Origin: Megalopta genalis | Taxonomy: Eukaryota > Arthropoda > Insecta > Hymenoptera > Halictidae | Length of the DNA stretch: 64,000 bases | Reading direction: 5' to 3' | NCBI RefSeq assembly: GCF_051020955.1 | Contig: NC_135027.1 | Span: 9,464,532-9,528,531 of the forward strand | In this document: positions 1 through 13,021 of the stretch, piece by piece | How the letters are laid out: every line of letters begins with the position of its first letter | Numbering within the stretch: the first letter of the stretch is position 1 | The notes under the pieces: generated by a model | The model's input: the letters and a program-made list of their open reading frames with translations, nothing else | What the model was told of the DNA's origin: nothing | The model's database searches: none | Made by a program: the position numbers and the translations under genes

Positions 1-2239
1 GTGTTTCGAATGAATGAGAAGCTAACTCGTTTGTTTCGCGTGCATTTGAATCTATATCGTTTATATCGCATGTATTTGAAGCTAAATCATTTGTTTCGCA
101 TGGATTTGAAGCTAAACATTCTACTTTGCGTTGCTTTGAAGATAAATAATGTGTTTCGCATGGATTTGAATCTAACTCGCTTGTTTCACTTCCAGTTGAT
201 TCTAAATCATTTATATCGCATGTATTTGAAGCTAAATCATTTGTTTCGCATGGATTTGAAGATAAACCCTCTACTCCGCATTGATTTGAAGCTAAATCAC
301 GTGGTTCGCATGGATTTCAAGCTAAATCATTTGTTTCGCATGGATTTGAAGCTAAACCTTCTACTCCGCATTGATTTGAAGTTAAATCATGTGTTTCGCA
401 TGGTTTAGAAGCTAACTCGCTTGTTTCGCTTCCAGTTGAAGCTAAATCAGTTATATCGCAAGTGTTTGAAGCTAAATCATTTGTTTCGCATGGATTTGAA
501 GCTAAACCTTCTACCTCGCACTGATTTGAAGCTTTGTCATGTGTTTCGTGTGGATTTGAAACTAACTCGATTGTTTCGCATGCAGTTGAAGCTAATCCAT
601 TTATATCGCAAGTATTTGAAGCTAAATCATTTGATTCGCATGGATTTGAAGATAAACCCTCTACTCCGCATTGATTTGAAGCTAAATCACGTGGTTCGCA
701 AGTATTTGAAGCTAAATCACTTGTTTCGCATGGATTTGAAGCTAAAGCTTCTACCTCGCACTGATTTGAAGCTTTGTCTTGTGTTTCGTGTGGATTTGAA
801 ACTAACTCGATTGTTTCGCATGCAGTTGAAGCTAAATCATTTATATCGCAAGTATTTGAAGCTAAATCATTTGTTTCGCATGGATTTGAAGCTAAACATT
901 CTACTTTGCGTTGCTTTGAAGATAAATAATGTGTTTCGCATGGATTTGAATCTAACTCGCTTGTTTCACTTCCAGTTGATTCTAAATCATTTATATCGCA
1001 AGTATTTGAAGCTAAATCATTTGTTTCGCATGGATTTGAAGATAAACCCTCTACTCCGCATTGATTTGAAGCTAAATCACGTGGTTCGCATGGATTTAAA
1101 GCTAAATCATTTGTTTCGCATGGATTTGAAGCTAATCCTTCTGTTCCGCATTGATTTGAAGTTAAATCATGTGTTTCGCATGAGTTAGAAGCTAACTCGC
1201 TTGTTTCGCTTCCAGTTGAATCTAAATCATTTATATCGGAAGTGTTTGAAGCTAAATCATTTGTTTCGCATGGATTTGAAGCTAAACCTTCTACCTCGCA
1301 CTGATTTGAAGCTTTGTCATGTGTTTCGAGTGGATTTGAAACTAACTCGATTGTTTCGCATGCAATTGAAGCTAAATCATTTATATCGCAAGTATTTGAA
1401 GCTAAATCATTTGTTTCGCATGGATTTGAAGCTAAACCTTCTACTTCGCAATGCATGGAAGATAAATCATGTGTTTCGCGTGGATTTGAAGCTAACTAGT
1501 TTGTTTCGAATGCAGTTGAATCTATATAATTTATATCGCAAGTATTTGAAGCTAAATTATTTGTTTCGCTTGGATTTGAAGTTAAACCTTCAACTTCGCA
1601 TTGATTTGAAGCTAAATCATGTGTTTCGAATGAATGAGAAGCTAACTCGTTTGTTTCGCGTGCATTTGAATCAATATCGTTTATATCGCATGTATTTGAA
1701 GCAAAATCATTTGTTTCGCATGGATTTGAAGCTAATCCTTCTGTTCCGCATTGATTTGAAGTTAAATCATGTGTTTCGCATGAGTTAGAAGCTAACTCGC
1801 TTGTTTCGCTTCCAGTTGAAGCTAAATCATTTATATCGCAAGTATTTGAAGCTAAATCATTTGTTTCGCATGGATTTGAAGCTAAACATTCTACTTTGCG
1901 TTGCTTTGAAGATAAATAATGTGTTTCGCATGGATTTGAATCTAACTCGCTTGTTTCACTTCCAGTTGATTCTAAATCATTTATATCGCAAGTATTTGAA
2001 GCTAAATCATTTGTTTCGCATGGATTTGAAGCTAAACCTTCTACTCCGCATTGATTTGAAGTTAAATCATGTGTTTCGCATGGTTTAGAAGCTAACTCGC
2101 TTGTTTCGCTTCCAGTTGAAGCTAAATCATTTATATCGCAAGTGTTTGAAGCTAAATCATTTGTTTCGCATGGATTTGAAGCTAAACCTTCTACCTCGCA
2201 CTGATTTGAAGCTTTGTCATGTGTTTCGTGTGGATTTGA

Positions 2240-5041
2240 AACTAACTCGATTGTTTCGCATGCAGTTAAAGCTAAATCATTTATATCGCAAGTATTTGAA
2301 GCTAAATCATTTGTTTCGCATGGATTTGAAGCTAAACATTCTACTTTGCGTTGCTTTGAAGATAAATAATGTGTTTCGCATGGATTTGAATCTAACTCGC
2401 TTGTTTCACTTCCAGTTGATTCTAAATCATTTATATCGCAAGTATTTGAAGCTAAATCATTTGTTTCGCATGGATTTGAAGCTAACTCGCATGTTTCGCT
2501 TCCAGTTGGAGCTAAATCATTTTTTATCGCTAGTATTTGATGCAGAATCATTTGTTTCACATGGATGTCAAGCTAAATCTTCTACTTCGCATTGATTTGA
2601 AGATAAATCATGTGTTTCGAATGACTGTGAAGCTAACTCGTTTGTTTCGCATGCATTTGAAGCTATAACGTTTATATCGCAAGTATTTGAAGGTAAATCA
2701 TTTGTTTCGCATGGATTTGTAGCTAAAACTTCTACTCCGCATTGATTTAAATCTAAATCTCTTTTCTCGCATGGATTTGAATCTAACTTGTTTATTTCGC
2801 ATGCAGTTGAATCTAAATCATTTATATCGCAAGTATTTGAAGCAAAACCATTTGTTTCGCTTGTGTTTCGAGTGAATGTGAAGCCAACTCGTTTGTTTCG
2901 CATGCATTTGAAGTTATATCGTTTATATCGCAAGTACTTGAAGCTAAATCATTTGTTTCGCATGGATTTGAAGCTAACTCGCATGTCTCGCTTCTAGTTG
3001 GAGCTAAGTCATTTATATCGCTAGTACTTGAAGCTAAATCATCTGTTTCGCATGGATTTGAAGCTAAACCTTCTACTTCGCATTGCTTGGAAGATAAATC
3101 ATGTGTTTCGCGTGGATTTGAATCTAACTCGATTGATTCGCTTCCAGTTGAAGCTAAATCATTTATATCTCAAGTATTTGAAGCTAAATCATTTGTTTCG
3201 CATGAATTTGAAGCTATACCTTCTACTTCGCATTGCTTGGAAGATAAATCATGTGTTTCGCGTGGATTTGAATCTAACTCGATTGCTTCGCATGCAGTTG
3301 AAGCTAAATCATTTCTATCGCAAGTATTTGAAGCTAAATCACTTGTTTCACATGGATTTGTAGCTAAAACTGCTACTCCGCATTGATTTAAATCTAAATC
3401 ATGTGTTTCGCGTGAATGTGAAGATAACTCATTTGTCTCGCTTCCAGTTGAAGCTAAACCATTTATATCGCAAGTATTTGAAGCTAAATCATTTGTTTCG
3501 CATGGATTTGAAGCTAAACCTTCTACCTCGCACTGATTTGAAGCTTTGTCATGTGTTTCGTGTGGATTTGAAACTAACTCGATTGTTTCGCATGCAGTTA
3601 AAGCTAAATCATTTATATCGCAAGTATTTGAAGCTAAATCATTTGTTTCGCATGGATTTGAAGCTAAAGCTTCTACCTCGCACTGATTTGAAGCTTTGTC
3701 TTGTGTTTCGTGTGGATTTGAAACTAACTCGATTGTTTCGCATGCAGTTGAAGCTAAATCATTTATATCGCAAGTATTTGAAGCTAAATCATTTGTTTCG
3801 CATGGATTTGAAGCTAAACATTCTACTTTGCGTTGCTTTGAAGATAAATAATGTGTTTCACATGGATTTGAATCTAACTCGCTTGTTTCACTTCCAGTTG
3901 ATTCTAAATCATTTATATCGCAAGTATTTGAAGCTAAATCATTTGTTTCGCATGGATTTGAAGCTAACTCGCATGTTTCGCTTCCAGTTGGAGCTAAATC
4001 ATTTTTTATCGCTAGTATTTGATGCAGAATCATTTGTTTCACATGGATGTCAAGCTAAATCTTCTACTTCGCATTGATTTGAAGATAAATCATGTGTTTC
4101 GAATGACTGTGAAGCTAACTCGTTTGTTTCGCATGCATTTGAAGCTATAACGTTTATATCGCACGTATTTGAAGGTAAATCATTTGTTTCGCATGGATTT
4201 GTAGCTAAAACTTCTACTCCGCATTGATTTAAATCTAAATCACTTTTCTCGCATGGATTTGAATCTAACTTGTTTATTTCGCATGCAGTTGAATCTAAAT
4301 CATTTATATCGCAAGTATTTGAAGCAAAACCATTTGTTTCGCTTGTATTTGAAGCTAATTCTTCTACTTCGCATTGATTTGATGCTAAATCATGTGTTTC
4401 GAGTGAATGTGAAGCCAACTCGTTTGTTTCGCATGCATTTGAAGTTATATCGTTTATATCGCAAGTACTTGAAGCTAAATCATTTGTTTCGCATGGATTT
4501 GAAGCTAACTCGCATGTCTCGCTTCTAGTTGGAGCTAAGTCATTTATATCGCTAGTACTTGAAGCTAAATCATCTGTTTCGCATGGATTTGAAGCTAAAC
4601 CTTCTACTTCGCATTGCTTGGAAGATAAATCATGTGTTTCGCGTGGATTTGAATCTAACTCGATTGATTCGCTTCCAGTTGAAGCTAAATCATTTATATC
4701 TCAAGTATTTGAAGCTAAATCATTTGTTTCGCATGAATTTGAAGCTAAACCTTCTACTTCGCATTGCTTGGAAGATAAATCATGTGTTTCGCGTGGATTT
4801 GAATCTAACTCGATTGCTTCGCATGCAGTTGAAGCTAAATCATTTCTATCGCAAGTATTTGAAGCTAAATCACTTGTTTCACATGGATTTGTAGCTAAAA
4901 CTTCTACTCCGCATTGATTTAAATCTAAATCATGTGTTTCGCGTGAATGTGAAGATAACTCATTTGTCTCGCTTCCAGTTGAAGCTAAACCATTTATATC
5001 GCAAGTATTTGAAGCTAAATCATTTGTTTCGCATGGATTTG
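2240..5041. repeat. Tandem block duplication, 1,531-bp offset
   Basis: The tract at about 2,240-3,510 is repeated at about 3,722-5,041. Right of position 2,865 the offset is exactly 1,531 bp (for example 3,028 with 4,559 and 3,403 with 4,934). Left of it the offset is 1,482 bp because the first copy lacks 49 bp present in the second (4,347-4,395). Matching landmarks include the 31-bp B unit CATTTTTTATCGC and the following GATGCAGAATCATTTG. Identity is high by eye, with scattered single-base differences such as ATACC/AAACC at 3,216 and 4,747. Confidence 0.85.
2860..2870. other. 49-bp deletion junction with TGT microhomology
   Basis: Compared with the sister copy at 4,343-4,400, the first copy runs directly from GCTTGT to GTTTCGAGTG. 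The missing 49 bases correspond to 4,347-4,395, and the sequence TGT stands both just before the missing stretch (4,344-4,346) and at its end (4,393-4,395). The full-length form is also seen in later relatives (for example 15,055-15,115 and 17,760-17,820), so a loss here is more likely than a gain elsewhere. The length is neither a whole number of monomers nor a multiple of three. Confidence 0.85.
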
Positions 5042-5337
5042 AAGCTAAACATTCTACTTTGCGTTGCTTTGAAGATAAATAATGTGTTTCGCATGGATTT
5101 GAATCTAACTCGCTTGTTTCACTTCCAGTTGAAGCTAAATCATTTATATCGCAAGTGTTTGAAGCTAAATCACTTGTTTCGCATGGATTTGTAGCTAAAA
5201 TTTCTACTCCGCATTGATTTATATCTAAATCATGTGTTTCGCGTGAACGTGAAACTAACTCGCTTGTTTCGCTTCCAGTTGAAGCTAAATCATTTATATC
5301 GCAAGTGTTTGAAGCTAAATCATTTGTTTCGCATGGA

Positions 5338-5397
5338 TTTGAAGCTAAACCTTCTACCTCGCACTGATTTGAAGCTAAACCTTCTACCTCGCACTGA
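5338..5397. repeat. Exact doubling of one E monomer
   Basis: Two identical 30-bp E units (5,338-5,367 and 5,368-5,397, each with CTTCTACCTCGCACTGA) stand side by side. Related blocks at about 7,618 and 9,150 have a single E unit before the same D unit (GAAGCTCTGTCATGTG). This is a one-monomer gain, the smallest step of array growth visible here. Confidence 0.85.
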
Positions 5398-5520
5398 TTT
5401 GAAGCTCTGTCATGTGTTTCGCGTGGATTTGAATCTTACTCGACTGCTTCGCATGCAGTTGAAGCTAAACCTTCTACTCCGCATTCATTTGAAGTTAAAT
5501 CATGTGTTTCGCATGGGTTA

Positions 5521-6935
5521 GAAGCTAACTCGATTGTTTCGCATGCAGTTGAAGCTAAATCATTTATATCGCAAGTATTTGAAGCTAAATCATTTGTTTC
5601 GCATGGATTTGAAGCTAAACCTTCTACTTCGCAATGCATGGAAGATAAATCATGTGTTTCGCGTGGATTTGAAGCTAACTCGTTTGTTCCGAATGCAGTT
5701 GAATCTATATAATTTATATCGCAAGTATTTGAAGCTAAATTATTTGTTTCGCTTGGATTTGAAGTTAAACCTTCTACTTCGCATTGATTTGAAGCTAAAT
5801 CATGTGTTTCGAATGAATGAGAAGCTAACTCGTTTGTTTCGCGTGCATTTGAATCAATATCGTTTATATCGCATGTATTTGAAGCTAAATCATTTGTTTC
5901 GCATGGATTTGAAGCTAATCCTTCTGTTCCGCATTGATTTGAAGTTAAATCATGTGTTTCGCATGAGTTAGAAGCTAACTCGCTTGTTTCGCTTCCACTT
6001 GAAGCTAAATCATTTATATCGGAAGTATTTGAACCTAAACCATTTGTTTCGCATGGATTTGAAGCTAAACCTTCTACTCCGCGTGTATTTGAAGTTAAAT
6101 CATGTGTTTCGCATGGGTTAGAAGCTAACTCGCTTGTTTCGCTTCCAGTTGAAGCTAAATCATTTATATCGCAAGTATTTGAAGCTAAATTATTTGATTC
6201 GCTTGGATTTGAAGTTAAACCTTCTACTTCGCATTGATTTGAAGCTAAATCATGTGTTTCGAATGAATGTGAAGCTACCTCGTTTGTTTCGCGTGCATTT
6301 GAACCTATATCGTTTATATCGCAAGTATTTGAAGCTAAATCATTTGTTTCGAATGAATGGGAAGCTAACTCGTTTGTCTCGCTTCCAGTCGAAGCTAAAT
6401 TATTTATATCGCATGTATTTGAAGCTAAATCATTTGTTTCGCATGGATTTGAAGATAAACCCTCTACTCCGCATTGATTTGTAGATAAATCACGTGGTTC
6501 GCATGGATTTGAAGCTAAATCATTTGTTTCGCATGGATTTGAAGCTAAACCTTCTACTCCGCATTAATTTGAAGTTAAATCATGTGTTTCGCATGGTTTA
6601 GAAGCTAACTCGCTTGTTTCGCTTCCAGTTGAAGCTAAATCATTTATATCGCAAGTGTTTGAAGCTAAATCATTTGTTTCGCATGGATTTGAAGCTAAAC
6701 CTTCTACCTCGCACTGATTTGAAGCTTTGTCATGTGTTTCGTGTGGATTTGAAACTAACTCGATTGTTTCGCATGCAGTTAAAGCTAAATCATTTATATC
6801 GCAAGTATTTGAAGGTAAATAATTCGTTCCGCATGGATTAGAATCTAACTCGCATGTCTCGCTTCCAGTTGGAGCTAAGTCATTTATATCGTTAGTACTT
6901 GAAGCTAAACCATTTGTTTCGCATGGATTTGAAGC
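5521..6935. repeat. 1.4-kb block, copy 1 (partner 10,264-11,678)
   Basis: This block matches 10,264-11,678 at a constant offset of 4,743 bp. Shared rare features include TATATAATTTATATCGC (about 5,705 and 10,448), the A unit GAATGAATGGGAAGC (about 6,350 and 11,094) and the sequence GATAAATCACGTGGTTCG after TTTGTA (about 6,480 and 11,223). Single-base differences are scattered, for example CTTGGATTT against GTTGGATTT at 5,753/10,496-type positions. The right edge is where AAACCTTCTAC becomes AATCCTTCTAC in the partner. Confidence 0.75.
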
Positions 6936-7214
6936 TAAACCTTCTACTTCGCATTGATTTGAAGCTAAATTATGTGTTTCGAATGAATGTGAAGCTAACT
7001 CGTTTGTTTCGCATGCATTTGAAGCTATATCGTTTATATCGCAAGTATTTGAAGCTAAATCATTTGTTTCGCATGGATTAGAATCTAACTCGCTTGTTTC
7101 GCTTCCAATTGAAGCTATATCATTTATATCTCCAGTATTTGAAGCTAAATCATTTGTTTCTCATGGATTTGAAGCTAAACATTCTACTCCGCATTGATTT
7201 GAAGTTAAATCATG

Positions 7215-9560
7215 TGTTCCGAATGGGTTAGAAGCTAACTCGCTTGTTTCGCTTCCAGTTGAAGCTAAATCATTTATATCGCAAGTATTTGAAGCTAAAT
7301 CATTTGTTTCGCATGGATATGAAGCTAAACATTCTACTTTGCGTTGCTTTGAAGATAAATAATGTGTTTCGCATGGATTTGAATCTAACTCGCTTGTTTC
7401 ACTTCCAGTTGACGCTAAATCATTTATATCGCAAGTATTTGAAGCTAAATCACTTGTTTCGCATGGATTTGTAGCTAAAATTTCTACTCCGCATTGATTT
7501 AAATCTAAATCATGTGTTTCGCGTGAATGTGAAACTAACTCGCTTGTTTCGCTTCCAGTTGAAGCTAAATCATTTATATCGCAAGTGTTTGAAGCTAAAT
7601 CATTTGTTTCGCATGGTTTTGAAGCTAAACCTTCTACCTCGCACTGATTTGAAGCTCTGTCATGTGTTTCGCGTGGATTTGAATCTAACTCGACTGCTTC
7701 GCATGCAGTTGAAGCTAAACCTTCTACTCCGCATTGATTTGAAATTAAATCATGTGTTTCGCATGGGTTAGAAAGTAACTCGCTTGTTTCGCTTCCAGTT
7801 GAAGCTAAATCATTTATATCGCTAGTATTTGAAGCTAAATCACTTGTTTCGCATGGATTTGTAGCTAAAATTTCTACTCCGCTTTGATTTAAATCTAAAT
7901 CATGTGTTTCGCGTGAATGTGAAAATAACTCGATTGTCTCGCTTCCTGTTGAAGCTAAACTATTTATATCGCAAGTATTTGAAGCTAAATCATTTGATTC
8001 GCATGGATTTGAAGATAAACCCTCTACTCCGCATTGATTTGAAGCTAAATCACGTGGTTCGCATGGATTTGAAGCTAAATCATTTGTTTCGCATGGATTT
8101 GAAGCTAAACCTTCTACTCCGCATTGATTTGAAGTTAAATCATGTGTTTCGCATGGTTTAGAAGCTAACTCGCTTGTTTCGCTTCCAGTTGAAGCTAAAT
8201 CATTTATATCGCAAGTGTTTGAAGCTAAATCATTTGTTTCGCATGGATTTGAAGCTAAACCTTCTACCTCGCACTGATTTGAAGCTTTGTCATGTGTTTC
8301 GTGTGGATTTGAAACTAACTCGATTGTTTCGCATGCAGTTAAAGCTAAATCATTTATATCGCAAGTATTTGAAGGTAAATAATTTGTTTCGCATGGATTA
8401 GAATCTAACTCGCATGTCTCGCTTCCAGTTGGAGCTAAGTCATTTATATCGTTAGTACTTGAAGCTAAACCATTTGTTTCGCATGGATTTGAAGCTAATC
8501 CTTCTACTTCGCGTTGCTTTGAAGATAAATCACGTGTTTTCGCATGAATGTGAAGCTAACTCGTTTGTCTCGCTTCCAGTTGAAGCTAAATCATTTGTTT
8601 CGCATGGATTTGAAGCTAAACCTTCTACTTCGCATTGATTTGAAGCTAAATTATGTGTTTCGAATGAATGTGAAGCTAACTCGTTTGTTTCGCATGCATT
8701 TGAAGCTATATCGTTTATATCGCAAGTATTTGAAGCTAAATCATTTGTTCCGCATGGGTTAGAAGCTAACTCGCTTGTTTCGCTTCCAGTTGAAGCTAAA
8801 TCATTTATATCGCAAGTATTTGAAGCTAAATCATTTGTTTCGCATGGATTTGAAGCTAAACATTCTACTTTGCGTTGCTTTGAAGATAAATAATGTGTTT
8901 CGCATGGATTTGAATCTAACTCGCTTGTTTCACTTCCAGTTGACGCTAAATCATTTATATCGCAAGTATTTGAAGCTAAATCACTTGTTTCGCATGGATT
9001 TGTAGCTAAAATTTCTACTCCGCATTGATTTAAATCTAAATCATGTGTTTCGCGTGAATGTGAAACTAACTCGCTTGTTTCGCTTCCAGTTGAAGCTAAA
9101 TCATTTATATCGCAAGTGTTTGAAGCTAAATCATTTGTTTCGCATGGATTTGAAGCTAAACCTTCTACCTCGCACTGATTTGAAGCTCTGTCATGTGTTT
9201 CGCGTGGATTTGAATCTAACTCGACTGCTTCGCATGCAGTTGAAGCTAAACCTTCTTCTCCGCATTGATTTGAAATTAAATCATGTGTTTCGCATGGGTT
9301 AGAAAGTAACTCGCTTGTTTCGCTTCCAGTTGAAGCTAAATCATTTATATCGCTAGTATTTGAAGCTAAATCACTTGTTTCGCATGGATTTGTAGCTAAA
9401 ATTTCTACGCCGCATTGATTTAAATCTAAATCATGTGTTTCGCGTGAATGTGAAAATAACTCGATGGTCTCGCTTCCAGTTGAAGCTAAACCATTTATAT
9501 CGCAAGTATTTGAAGCTAAATCATTTGATTCGCATGGATTTGAAGATAAACCCCTCTACT
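7215..9560. repeat. Tandem block pair at 1,531-bp offset (third copy near 12,079-12,900)
   Basis: About 7,215-8,030 corresponds to about 8,746-9,560 at 1,531 bp, and again to about 12,079-12,900. The order in each is the GCGTTGCTTTGAAG unit, a CACTTCCAGTTGACGC unit, GAAGCTCTGTCATGTG, and the odd C unit GAAAGTAACTCGC. The second copy carries one extra C in CCCCTCTACTCC (about 9,550), giving a 31-bp unit that the other copies lack. Confidence 0.75.
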
Positions 9561-10263
9561 CCGCATTGATTTGAAGCTAAATCACGTGGTTCGCATGGAT
9601 TTGAAGCTAAATCACGTGGTTCGCATGGATTTGAAGCTAAATCATTTGTTTCGCATGGATTTGAAGCTAAAGCTTCTACCTCGCACTGATTTGAAGCTTT
9701 GTCTTGTGTTTCGTGTGGATTTGAAACTAACTCGATTGTTTCGCATGCAGTTGAAGCTAAATCATTTATATCGCAAGTATTTGAAGCTAAATCATTTGTT
9801 TCGTATGGATTTGAAGCTAAACATTCTACTTTGCGTTGCTTTGAAGATAAATAATGTGTTTCGCATGGATTTGAATCTAACTCGCTTGTTTCACTTCCAG
9901 TTGATTCTAAATCATTTATATCGCAAGTATTTGAAGCTAAATCATTTGTTTCGCATGGATTTGAAGATAAACCCTCTACTCCGCATTGATTTGAAGCTAA
10001 ATCACGTGGTTCGCATGGATTTTGAAGCTAAATCATTTGTTTCGCATGGATTTGAAGCTAATCCTTCTGTTCCGCATTGATTTGAAGTTAAATCATGTGT
10101 TTCGCATGAGTTAGAAGCTAACTCGCTTGTTTCGCTTCCAGTTGAATCTAAATCATTTATATCGCAAGTGTTTGAAGCTAAATCATTTGTTTCGCATGGA
10201 TTTGAAGCTAAACCTTCTACCTCGCACTGATTTGAAGCTTTGCCATGTGTTTCGAGTGGATTT

Positions 10264-11678
10264 GAAACTAACTCGATTGTTTCGCATGCAGTTGAAGCTA
10301 AATCATTTATATCGCAAGTATTTGAAGCTAAATCATTTGTTTCGCATGGATTTCAAGCTAAACCTTCTACTTCGCAATGCATGGAAGATAAATCATGTGT
10401 TTCGCGTGGATTTGAAGCTAACTCGTTTGTTTCGAATGCAGTTGAAACTATATAATTTATATCGCAAGTATTTGAAGCTAAATTATTTGTTTCGCTTGGA
10501 TTTGAAGTTAAACCTTCTACTTCGCATTGATTTGAAGCTAAATCATGTGTTTCGAATGAATGAGAAGCTAACTCGTTTGTTTCGCGTGCATTTGAATCAA
10601 TATCGTTTATATCGCATGTATTTGAAGCTAAATCATTTGTTTCGCATGGATTTGAAGCTAATCCTTCTGTTCCGCATTGATTTGAAGTTAAATCATGTGT
10701 TTCGCATGAGTTAGAAGCTAACTCGCTTGTTTCGCTTCCACTTGAAGCTAAATCATTTATATCGGAAGTATTTGAACCTAAACCATTTGTTTCGCATGGA
10801 TTTGAAGCTAAACCTTCTACTCCGCGTGGATTTGAAGTTAAATCATGTGTTTCGCATGGGTTAGAAGCTAACTCGCTTGTTTCGCTTCCAGTTGAAGCTA
10901 AATCATTTATATCGCAAGTATTTGAAGCTAAATTATTTGTTTCGGTTGGATTTGAAGTTAAACCTTCTACTTCGCATTGATTTGAAGCTAAATCATGTGT
11001 TTCGAATGAATGTGAAGCTACCTCGTTTGTTTCGCGTGCATTTGAATCTATATCGTTTATATCGCAAGTATTTGAAGCTAAATCATTTGTTTCGAATGAA
11101 TGGGAAGCTAACTCGTTTGTCTCGCTTCCAGTCGAAGCTAAATTATTTATATCGCATGTATTTGAAGCTAAATCATTTGTTTCGCATGGATTTGCAGATA
11201 AACCCTCTACTCCGCATTGATTTGTAGATAAATCACGTGGTTCGCATGGATCTGAAGCTAAATCATTTGTTTCGCATGGATTTGAAGCTAAACCTTCTAC
11301 TCCGCATTGATTTGAAGTTAAATCATGTGTTTCGCATGGTTTAGAAGCTAACTCGCTTGTTTCGCTTCCAGTTGAAGCTAAATCATTTATATCGCAAGTG
11401 TTTGAAGCTAAATCATTTGTTTCGCATGGATTTGAAGCTAAACCTTCTACCTCGCACTGATTTGAAGCTTTGTCATGTGTTTCGTGTGGATTTGAAACTA
11501 ACTCGATTGTTTCGCATGCAGTTAAAGCTAAATCATTTATATCGCAAGTAGTTGAAGGTAAATAATTTGTTTCGCATGGATTAGAATCTAACTCGCATGT
11601 CTCGCTTCCAGTTGGAGCTAAGTCATTTATATCGTTAGTACTTGAAGCTAAACCATTTGTTTCGCATGGATTTGAAGC
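10264..11678. repeat. 1.4-kb block, copy 2 (partner 5,521-6,935)
   Basis: This is the second copy of the block above, at offset 4,743 bp. It is preceded by sequence resembling 1,201-1,330 and followed by sequence that matches the 8.1-8.7 kb region at an offset of 3,183 bp. Neighbouring stretches thus have different partners, as expected for a mosaic of successive duplications. Confidence 0.75.
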
Positions 11679-11768
11679 TAATCCTTCTACTTCGCGTTGC
11701 TTTGAAGATAAATCACGTGTTTTCGCATGAATGTGAAGCTAACTCGTTTGTCTCGCATCCAGTTGAAG

Positions 11769-12964
11769 CTAAATCATTTGTTTCGCATGGATTTGAAGCT
11801 AAACCTTCTACTTCGCATTGATTTGAAGCTAAATTATGTGTTTCAAATGAATGTGAAGCTAACTCGTTTGTTTCGCATGCATTTGAAGCTATATCGTTTA
11901 TATCGCAAGTATTTGAAGCTAAATCATTTGTTTCGCATGGATTAGAATCTAACTCGCTTGTTTCGCTTCCAATTGAAGCTATATCATTTATATCTCCAGT
12001 ATTTGAAGCTAAATCATTTGTTTCTCATGGATTTGAAGCTAAACATTCTACTCCGCATTGATTTGAAGTTAAATCATGTGTTCCGCATGGGTTAGAAGCT
12101 AACTCGCTTGTTTCGCTTCCAGTTGAAGCTAAATCATTTATATCGCAAGTATTTGAAGCTAAATCATTTGTTTCGCATGGATTTGAAGCTAAACATTCTA
12201 CTTTGCGTTGCTTTGAAGATAAATAATGTGTTTCGCATGGATTTGAATATAACTCGCTTGTTTCACTTCCAGTTGACGCTAAATCATTTATATCGCAAGT
12301 ATTTGAAGCTAAATCACTTGTTTCGCATGGATTTGTAGCTAAAATTTCTACTCCGCATTGATTTAAATCTAAATCATGTGTTTCGCGTGAATGTGAAACT
12401 AACTCGCTTGTTTCGCTTCCAGTTGAAGCTAAATCATTTATATCGCAAGTGTTTGAAGCTAAATCATTTGTTTCGCATGGATTTGAAGCTAAACCTTCTA
12501 CCTCGCACTGATTTGAAGCTCTGTCATGTGTTTCGCGTGGATTTGAATCTAACTCGACTGCTTCGCATGCAGTTGAAGCTAAACCTTCTACTCCGCATTG
12601 ATTTGAAATTAAATCATGTGTTTCGCATGGGTTAGAAAGTAACTCGCTTGTTTCGCTTCCAGTTGAAGCTAAATCATTTATATCGCTAGTATTTGAAGCT
12701 AAATCACTTGTTTCGCATGGATTTGTAGCTAAAATTTCTACTCCGCATTGATTTAAATCTAAATCATGTGTTTCGCGTGAATGTGAAAATAACTCGATTG
12801 TCTCGCTTCCTGTTGAAGCTAAACCATTTATATCGCAAGTATTTGAAGCTAAATCATTTGATTCGCATGGATTTGAAGATAAACCCTCTACTCCGCATTG
12901 ATTTGAAGCTAAATCACGTGGTTCGCATGGATTTGAAGCTAAATCATTTGTTTCGCATGGATTT
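11769..12964. repeat. 1.2-kb block, partner of 6,905-8,100
   Basis: Matches 6,905-8,100 at a constant offset of 4,864 bp. Both copies share the rare B unit TATATCTCCAGTATTTG (7,126 and 11,990). The match ends where the partner goes on with a normal AAACCTTCTAC unit and this copy enters the A-E-D trimer repeat. Confidence 0.75.
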
Positions 12965-13021
12965 GAAGATAAACCCTCTACTCCGCATTGATTTGAAGCT
13001 AAATCACGTGGTTCGCATGGA
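12842..13021. repeat. A-E-D trimer repeated twice (90-bp period)
   Basis: Six monomers read A-E-D-A-E-D, with E as GATAAACCCTCTACTCCGC and D as ATCACGTGGTTCGCATGG. The pentamer rhythm is thus replaced by two 90-bp cycles before normal order resumes. The same double trimer is found at 19,806-19,985, 27,132-27,311 and 30,314-30,493, all inside larger copied blocks. A local loss of C and B followed by doubling explains it. Confidence 0.8.

Noticed and set aside
317..1496. Minus-strand open frame of about 390 codons
   Set aside because: Bounded by an in-frame TAG (1,496-1,498) and TGA (317-319), both of which recur in copied blocks (for example ATTTCAAGC at about 14,344, 15,424, 16,900, 20,527, 23,290, 25,063, 28,247, 31,730 and 33,290). 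A gene broken identically at every copy is better read as non-coding repeat.
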